A DNA stretch of 64,000 nt from Pararge aegeria. Lineage: Eukaryota; Arthropoda; Insecta; Lepidoptera; Nymphalidae. Where the stretch lies: contig NC_053194.1 of the NCBI RefSeq assembly GCF_905163445.1, forward strand, positions 11,450,921 to 11,514,920. Direction: 5' to 3'. Below the pieces are notes generated by a model. It worked only from the letters and a program-made list of their open reading frames with translations, did no database searches and was not told the DNA's origin. This document shows, one piece after another, positions 56,426 through 64,000 of this stretch (position 1 is its first letter; each line of letters begins with the position of its first letter). The position numbers and the translations under genes are program-made.

Positions 56426-58235
56426 CAAAGTTGCGGATTACATATTTATTCACAACTACCTAAATATGGCTATCAAATGAAAGAAACTTGAAATCTGAAA
56501 ATCAAAGAAAATCTGTATACAAGGGTTCCTCAAGGTGGTAACGTCTTGTAATATATAATATAATACACCAAGTCGTTTCGATGAACGGAGAATAAAAACA
56601 AATAGTCAAAAGTGAAAATACAACATTTGTTGTAATTTTAATATCCTTGTTCACGAAATTCTACTTAATAAACAATGAGAGACACCATAAAATAATAAAT
56701 TACAAACTTTTTATTTCCTAAAAAACGGACCGCATCATATTAAATTCAAATTAGCTATTATCACGTTTCCCATCGCATAGCATCGTTACAGTTTTGAATA
56801 ATTTATATACACGAATAAATAAAGGTGTGGTTATGTGGCCCCACCTTTACTTAGAATGGGCCATACCACGAGCAATACAAAGAAATACGCCCATGTGACT
56901 TTTGTTGATTTCTCAAAAGGAACGTATTTAAATTATTATAATACCTCAATATTTTATGATAAACCACGACCCGTCTTAGTATCCAAGAGTTCTTGTATAA
57001 ATATTGATTTCTAAATTCGATATTAGATATAGTTATCTTACAATCTGTCCTTTTCATTTCTCATTGGCTTCCCCTCTAATATTTTAGCATTTACCAACCA
57101 GGCTGAACGTTTTCCAGGCATTCGATTATAATCACATGTTAATGAAAATGACCGTTAACATGCTCTCCGAAGCACGCTATTTTTCTAACTACGAGCTTAT
57201 ATTTAGGATGACTTGATAAAAAATTTAAACAACAAAAAAGTCGGGAATACAATTCAGGACATCAAAAAAATTCAAAATTCATTATCAACGAGGCAGTCAA
57301 TGAAAATCTTTAAACTTAGTTTATGAATCACATGAACCTACAAATACCTATGATAATCCCATTTCTGATATAATTCATGGCGAACGAATCATTGAATTTC
57401 GTAAATCTCTCATTACTTGTGCTACAAGGCTTAACTTCGTTCGAAATTCCAAGATTATAGGTAATCGGTAAATCCATAAAGGTTTTGATTTATGAAAACT
57501 AACGTAGTTCTACTATTCTGTGGTTCTATTACGAGTATGTATGAATTGTTCTTATGTGTTTTACGAGAGGCTTGAAATAGATTGAATTAATTAAAAATTA
57601 AGCACTAGATAAAGAAACCTTGATTTAATTTATCGGTACAAGTTTCAACTTGGTAAGTACTCCAAGCGGTCTCCGAGAAAAAAGGTTGATGTCTCACAGA
57701 CGGACAGACAGAGAACGGAGTGGTCATAAAATGGGTGACTTTTATTACACCTGAATATAGGATAAATATAGGAAAAATAGTAATATGTCCATATTTATAT
57801 TTTATCTGGGATTTAGTTTAAGAAGTTGAAAATAAATTGGAAACGAGTTGTACCAAGAGGAAGGTACTTTTACATATCCACTTTAAAATTTCCCGAGTAG
57901 GTAGGTGTCACGCGTAAACTTCAAGTTTGTTACAGTAAGCGTAGTACAAATGTAGGGTTGTTTTCTAGATTTTCGTAGTCGAAAGAATCGAAATCGCTTT
58001 AGTTGATTTGTAATTACTTTTTATTTTAATTTTAAATTTATTTAACCAATTTAATTTTCATTTAGTCCTCATAAATGTCGTAACACTTCAGGTATTCAGT
58101 ATCGTTAAGAGCGTGTTAAGTGAGGGGTAAGCTGCTGTCCACTGAGGAGTTATGTCCGCTATCATATTCATCTGATCTTCACGTCATTTAGGAAAAAATA
58201 TACTGGTAGTGTAACCTATCAGTTAAAAAAGAAGT
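56426..58235. other. No gene recognised; AT-rich
   Basis: Nothing identified; frame 56851-57057 (minus) has no domain. Confidence 0.45.
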
Positions 58236-58239
58236 TATT

Positions 58240-58575
58240 TAATTCTGTTAACATTTGATGGAGTTATCGTGTAAAATCGTAAAACACTTTCATACCCTCT
58301 CCCAACGGAACTAAGCTAAATTTCTGGACAAAAAGTATCCTATGTCATATCCTACCTCATAGTATGAACTAAAATCGTAGAAAGTTTCATTTGAATTCAT
58401 TAAGTAGTTTCAGCGTGATGCTCGGCCCAGATAGAGACAGATAGACGGAAAACACGAATGGAAAAAAAACTTTGGGTTCAGTATCGGTTATAAAGTTCCA
58501 TCCAAAAAAAATTCTAAATATCTTCAATGTATAGAATTTAGGCCGTTACAGTTTTATTATAAGACTAGATAGATA
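58240..58575 (+). mobile_element. Dispersed repeat resembling an RTE-like LINE 3' end
   Basis: CATACCCTCTCCCAACGGAA, AAAAAGTATCCTATGTCATA, AAGTAGTTTCAGCGTGATGC, AGAGACAGATAGACGGAAAA and TTCAGTATCGGTTATAAAG, a block order I recall from lepidopteran LINE tails. The final GTTTTATTATAAGACTAG may be another repeat end. Confidence 0.5.
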
Positions 58576-59384
58576 ATGTTTAGTAATACAGTTAATTTTG
58601 GCAAAATTCAGCGTTCTACCGTGAATGCAGAGTTAAAATTTCGATAAATTTAATTAAATTTCCTTGATTAAAACGCTGGGAATTTAATAAGGGAAAATCT
58701 ATTTTTTAACATTACATTTTTTAAAGTAAAGGCAAAATGGCCTTTCAATGTTTTTTTTACTTATATAAATGTACGTTAATAAAAGTCTTTATTAATTTTT
58801 TAATATATGAATGTTGTTGTATGAAATACACCGAAAACATGATTATGTTCCCACCCTAACATGAATGCCGGCAGCGATTTTGCAAATCTTGCAAGTTGGA
58901 AGTTTATATCGCGGAGTTGGGATATGCTCCTAACTCCTTATTCAGTTACTTAGGCTTGCAGGTATTTGCGACAGTCAATTTATATGCAGCTTACGGGAAA
59001 AATAGAACTTCTGAATCAAACATGTAACCAAGTATTTTCATGTGGTAGATGTTTCTAGCATGCATATATGCAATTAAAGGATTCATTCAAATTATAATGT
59101 GGCATGATAACATTCAATGTTGGACGCAGAAAAGAGGCGAAAAGTCATGATTTGGAAGAAATTCAACTTCATTGAAACTTCTTATTTAAATATACCTAAG
59201 AAGAGAAAAACCGTATTCAACCTGGTTTATGGTAATTAAAAGAAACTTAAATATTAATATTTTTGCTCGAAATGTGGTCGATAAGAAGATAGTCAGTTCG
59301 TTACTTTGCCTAGTAAGTTATTTAAAAGTGTTTATCAATTAATACAAAATAGAGCAAGAAAAAATATTAGGTTAGGCTTTTTAC
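58576..59384. other. No gene recognised
   Basis: Nothing identified. Confidence 0.45.
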
Positions 59385-59605
59385 CACTACAGGTTCGCCC
59401 TTGATTACAAAAGCACCGGATGGTAAATGATAATGTAGTCGATAAGATGTTAACGGGCTAACTTTTTAGCGGTATGACAGTTATATTAAACCAATACCCC
59501 TAACTGAACTGTGAACTGATCACCGGAATGCTCAATCGCTTGGCGGCACGTCTTTGTCGGTAAATGGCCACGGCCGAAGCCCCCGACCAGAAAATAAGGT
59601 GGGAA
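59385..59605 (-). mobile_element. SINE (family P)
   Basis: TCGCCCTTGATTACAAAAGC, ATGGTAAATGATAATGTAGT, CGGAATGCTCAATCGCTTGG, CGGCACGTCTTTGTCGGTAA and GCCACGGCCGAAGCCCCCGA. Confidence 0.75.
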
Positions 59606-60690
59606 AAGGCGCTCTTATCACAAATTAGTATCGATCGATAACACAACAATCGATCCAGACAACTTATTAAAAAGCATAATGATTCTATAAGCAAGCTAGA
59701 GTCGACTGGTTATCTGGGTGACCTGGGTCCTCTTTAAAGGTATAAGACAAACACTTTCCTATTAAAAACAATGCCCTCACATCAGTGTTGTTAAAGAAGG
59801 ATCACGTAATGAATGCGGTGTTAATAAATACAATTTTCAACAGCAAGCGAAGTACAAAATAAACTGAAAGTCGCAAAAATGTCTTCAAATTATGTCAAAA
59901 AAGCGGCAAAAGTTGCAAGTGCCTCGTCAGCAAATTATGGCCTAACTTCTGTATTGCCGTGGGGACGCAACTCTGTAACTTTTGGCGTTTTGCCCCAACT
60001 TCTAATATAAACTTGTGATTTTCATTAAATTTTGTCTTGATGTTGGATCTTACGTTTCAAACTATTGCCTGCTTTGGGGATTGGATTTAGGCCCACACTT
60101 TCTTTAATGACCTTAGTAACGTTAACATAGGTTTTACTACTAATTTTGACTAAAAATGTCTCTAATACAAAAAAAAACAATCATTAAAAATGTAGGATCA
60201 TCAATATGTTACAGTCAAAACTCCTTGTAGTAAGTTATTTCAAGTTTCTTCGCATAAATTATATAATGCCTGCTCGATTAAATACTATTTACTGAACTCG
60301 ACTATAAAATAACGTTTTGTATGTTTTTTTATGAAACTAATAAAATTGTACTTTTCCTTTTAAATAAAAGGACTGTTTAATCCTTCACTGAAAATCTTAG
60401 GATTAATAGGAGTTTTAGAGTAAAGTAAGGTAATATTTAAATTTTACATACTTACTTAACTCTTGTGTAAAAACAAACGTTTGTTGCGATGACATTTTTT
60501 AAATATACCTACCTTCCGTGACTACGATGACCACTGAAGGACGAAGAATTTGGTAAACGAGTGTCTGAGAACACACTTCATCATTAGAAACGGTCATGAT
60601 ACCATATTATTCCACGGAAGTTGTTTCAGCAAAATCAGCTAGTAATTCTGAAGTGAAGTTCAAATTTTGGACCGAAAAGACAGAATTGAA
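59606..60690. other. No gene recognised
   Basis: Nothing identified. Confidence 0.45.
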
Positions 60691-60699
60691 ATCTTGTTT

Positions 60700-60850
60700 G
60701 ATAAAATTCCACCAATCCGCAATAGGCCAGCTTGGTGGACTACAGCCTCCACCTCTTCTCATTGTGAGAGGAGACCCGTGCCCTGTAGTGGGTTGTTATG
60801 ATGATGACGACGATGATGATGATGTTGATGATGATAATGATGATTGCTAA
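60700..60850 (+). mobile_element. SINE family M fragment ending in a GAT microsatellite
   Basis: CCACCAATCCGCAATAGGCC, GCTTGGTGGACTACAGCCTC, CACCTCTTCTCATTGTGAGA and CCGTGCCCTGTAGTGGGTTG, then (GATGAT)n at 60799-60848. The frame ending in poly-Asp (60596-60850) is this SINE plus its tail, not a gene. Confidence 0.78.
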
Positions 60851-62495
60851 AATTAAAATCCTCTGCTACAAAAACATATAGACATATTTTTCATAAGCCT
60901 ATTCGTAGATTATGTATCTACGAACAGATTAAAGATTAAAAAATGGTTGTGTATTTATTATCAGAATCATAACTAGAAATTTACGTATTCAAAAAGCCTT
61001 GTAGAAGGTGCTTCAGATACGTTAAAAAAATACATCGAAGTGAAATGTTAGTGGATAAATCTTTTCGATATCGCCATCAGCAGACGATAAAATATCGGTT
61101 TAATTTTCGCTGCTTCTGCTCATTCTATAATCTCTTAATCTCTTTCGTTGTTTGAAACACACGCATCCTCCACAAGACCTACCTCAGAGCACGAACAACA
61201 AACAGCATTGTTTACGGGCATTGTATAACTAGTTTTATTTTAGATGCTATTTTATACGTAAATGGGTATGAATCCATCTAATTTTTATGTGAAACTGGTG
61301 ATTACAGGCAAATTTGCTCGTAGGATAGAATGCCATTTAGCTTAATACTCACTAGTCTTCTCCAATGTGTAGCCAAGCTGATACTTATGGGCCTTAGTAG
61401 TTTATACTTTGTTGGTATACTCTTTGGTCGCTACGGCGATTCTAGCAACCAAGAAGATCAGAATGGAATAACCAACGTTATGTTTTTAACAAATATTAGA
61501 AGATGAACATGGATTGCATACTAATTTTCTGAAAAGCCGCTTTTCAAATTAATTGAAATAAGAGTTCTGCGTGTACATAATCTATAAATGTTCTTCTTCT
61601 AATTCTTGTTTTCAACTTCAGTTAAATGTTTTTGTGCATGTGTGAGAAATTATGAAATATTTTTTTTTTAATTAAGATATATATTTGCCAGATATCAGAT
61701 ACTTAAGATACTTATTACGTCAGTGGATACTAGTTTATAAATCAGCGCTTATCAAATTATTAAATTTTATTTTTTTTAATATAATCTTTGTGCAATAAAA
61801 ACATTTCCATAAGATCTCCTACGCGAGATAAGACAAACTAGGTTTACTCTATTATACGGAGCAAATCGAAGAAAACTTTCCTAACACAAATAATTGATTC
61901 GACCCCGTCGTCAGGGAAGTCTCAGTTCTATTTAAGTTTCCTAAAAGGAAATGAAAGGAAATCAGAGCCCACGCCTTCGAAGCCTTTATCGAAACTTATC
62001 GGAATATTCCCTAGAAAACGGTAGTAGAGAATTTTATTAAAGTCACTTGTAGATAGAGCCAACTTCTTTTACTGTTTTGTTATATGGTCGCTTCATCAAG
62101 GTATGAATATAAATAAGTTTCCCGGTCTTTCCTACTGTAAAATATAAATTTATATTAGTAGGAATAAGAATAAGAGAATGAAAGGAAATCGGTTCTAGTT
62201 TGATTGTTACTGTAAGCTTTTCTATATTATCAGATTCAACTTACAATAGCATCATCATCATCAGCAATGGTCTGATATTCTCAGTGCCCTCTCTCATAGA
62301 AGTCGAAGTCATTGGGCATATTTAAAAATGCTGTTAAGGCTCATTATCTCGCTCAGTAAAGACGACTATTATTATTTATTTATCTACTCAAACTCATATT
62401 TAAGTATTTATGATATATTAAGATATGTATTAGTATATTTATTTTTTATATTTATCAATAGTATTTTTGTATTTGTGTAGTCTGGTTTATGTATT
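60851..62495. other. No gene recognised
   Basis: Short ATC repeats at about 62250-62262 (complement of a SINE M-type tail). Otherwise nothing identified. Confidence 0.45.
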
Positions 62496-62499
62496 GTAT

Positions 62500-62700
62500 G
62501 TATGTATTAAATAGTGTACCCCACCTATTCGTTTTCTTTTTAGTTTTCCTAATCCTAAGGTTGCCTGACAGAGTTCGCTACTTAGCGATAAGACCGCCTT
62601 TTGTATCCTGCTTCATTCTTCAAGTGTTTGTTCTTTTTTTTGTCTCGTTTTTCTGAGTGGTGTACAAATAAAGAGTATAAATAAAAAAATAAATAGAAGA
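62500..62700 (+). mobile_element. LINE 3' tail with conserved hairpin, copy 5
   Basis: TTTCCTAATCCTAAGGTTGC, CTGACAGAGTTCGCTACTTA, GCGATAAGACCGCCTTTTGT and GTGTACAAATAAAGAGTATA, ending in an AAATAAA-rich tail. Confidence 0.72.
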
Positions 62701-62889
62701 GATGTTTTTAGAGCGTATACTCTCCTGTTCCAAAGCCTATAAAGAATATTACCATGTAAGTGATAATAACCGAGATCAGTGGTATAACGTGGTCTCCGAG
62801 ACACCGCTAACTTTCCAACTCTGGTCTGATAATGAAAATTAAAAAAAAAACCCTAAACGTAATGTAGCTCAAAATTACAAGAAGGCTAT

Positions 62890-63158
62890 CAACCACCTGT
62901 CTTCAGAGGATTCTCGAGTACTTCGGTCACATTGCCAGAAGAGATGGAGATACCCTTGAAAAGATAGTGGTCACTGGCCAAGTGGAAGGAAAGGGACCTC
63001 GAGGACGTAGCCCGATCCGTTGGATCAAATCCGCACTGCTCTTGACACCAAAGTGCATATTGCTTGCACTAAATCGTCCGAAAAGAGGTCTCGACCCTCA
63101 GCAATGGAGAACGCGACGTAGAGAGAAACGTAACAATTTTTGGCCTTCCTGGGATTAG
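62890..63158 (+). pseudogene. RTE-like LINE ORF2 C-terminal remnant
   Basis: From about 62898 the plus-strand frame reads LQRILEYFGHIARRDGDTLE and then KIVVTGQVEGKGPRGRSP and IRWIKSALL. This matches the C-terminal tail of RTE-type reverse transcriptases in Lepidoptera, as I recall the family (HIARR...LEK...VEGKR.RGRSP.RW). Downstream the similarity decays, consistent with frame damage. No RT core, so inactive. An ATG at 62967 lies inside this remnant and is not a true start. Confidence 0.75.
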
Positions 63159-63222
63159 CGATCTGTAGTTGAACGTACCAAACACTGGACAAACACAGTA
63201 ATCCTACTAGTTTCCGTGGTAG

Positions 63223-63299
63223 GATTCAAAATTGTTAACGAACGAAGCTTTTGACACAATTCTGAAGTCCACGCAGTCGGAGTCGCGGGCAGAAGCTAG
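63223..63299 (+). mobile_element. Helitron-like 3' end
   Basis: ATTCAAAATTGTTAACGAAC, AGTCCACGCAGTCGGAGTCG and CGGGCAGAAGCTAG. Nearly the same as the last 77 bp of the element at 32735-33151. It follows the LINE remnant closely. Confidence 0.65.
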
Positions 63300-64000
63300 T
63301 ATTCGACAAACTAAAAATTTATTTATACAAAAAATACAACTAAAAAGCATGAAATAAATATTTTCTATAACATTTTTAAGTCAAGCCAAGTTAATGCTTT
63401 AGGAGTTCTCCCGGAACTTCACCATCAGCTCCTTTATTGTGACGAGCATAAATTGGTTACCATAATATACCATAATCGAAACGCAACCAGTGTAATACTT
63501 ATTATTGTGTAGTTTCGGTGGCTATCCGTGGTCTTCCTCATCAGTTTTACTTGACCAAATGGTATTTTTCTATAGCAAATGCTCAAGTTACTTTAAAAAA
63601 TACTCAAATGTCCATATAATATTTGAAGAGTTCCCACAATTTCTCCAGGATCCCTTCAACAGATCTTAAGCTGCTGAAAATAGATACCGTCTCAAACAAA
63701 AAATATTTTTTCTAATCAGTTTATAAATAACAGAGTTCTGAGCTAACTGACATAAAAAAATAATGCAACTGAATTCAGAACCTTTCATTAAGAGAGAGAG
63801 AGAAATTTTTATAAACGAAAATATATTTGACAATGTCAAAAATGTATAATTAATCATCCATGTAATGTGAAAAGAAAGCTCATAAATGCACTATCGAAAT
63901 CACCAAAGGACAGAGAAATTGAGAACTAAGTACACAAAACTAGAAAAGAAGCATTTTTACCTATGGGGTAAATACAAACATCATCGAACATAAAATAAAA
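63300..64000. other. No gene recognised; AT-rich
   Basis: GAGAGAGAGAG run at about 63791-63803. Nothing else identified. Confidence 0.45.

Noticed and set aside
60596..60850. Frame with a poly-Asp C-terminus
   Set aside because: SINE body plus its GAT tail.

Overview
This 64 kb window looks like intergenic or intronic DNA from a lepidopteran, probably a butterfly. It is AT-rich and has no recognisable host gene, rRNA, tRNA gene or CRISPR array. The organism is inferred from dispersed repeat types common in moths and butterflies: tRNA-derived SINEs, Helitron-like elements ending in CTAG, and LINE tails ending in (TGAATTT)n or (TTTGACT)n. No species can be named from the sequence alone.

The dominant feature is a 6,065-bp Ty3/Gypsy-type LTR retrotransposon at 49137-55201. 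Its two 884-bp LTRs were compared base by base and are identical, so the insertion is recent. It encodes Gag, two zinc knuckles, protease, reverse transcriptase, RNase H and integrase in one reading frame, broken by a single in-frame TAG at 50432-50434. There is no env. The Gag reading frame starts inside the LTR: the first 29 codons lie in LTR sequence, and the tRNA-Leu-like primer-binding site falls inside codons 30-34. The 3' LTR therefore also carries a Gag start that reads into the flanking genome.

The rest is a patchwork of older elements. (1) LINE remnants: a CR1/Jockey-like RT C-terminus at 2757-3700, shorter relatives at 29450-29985 and 32249-32640 (minus), a tail at 31107-31311, an RTE-like ORF2 C-terminus at 62890-63158, and five copies of a tail with a conserved hairpin. 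(2) Several tRNA-derived SINE families, including two head-to-tail pairs at 12.2-12.6 kb and 26.4-26.9 kb. (3) Helitron-like elements at 8.3, 16.5, 21.0-21.9, 32.7-33.2, 34.9, 40.3-41.0 and 63.2 kb. (4) A hAT-type MITE with an almost intact 8-bp target duplication at 15503-15705, and a long-TIR MITE at 25449-25740 with a relative at 13335-13550. (5) Tandem arrays with periods of about 136-150 bp (33810-34240) and about 138 bp (42909-43184), plus microsatellites tied to SINE or GT-repeat families.

The stretch from about 35.1 to 40.2 kb is the longest with almost no recognisable repeat. Short open frames elsewhere have no family resemblance I can support and are not called as genes.
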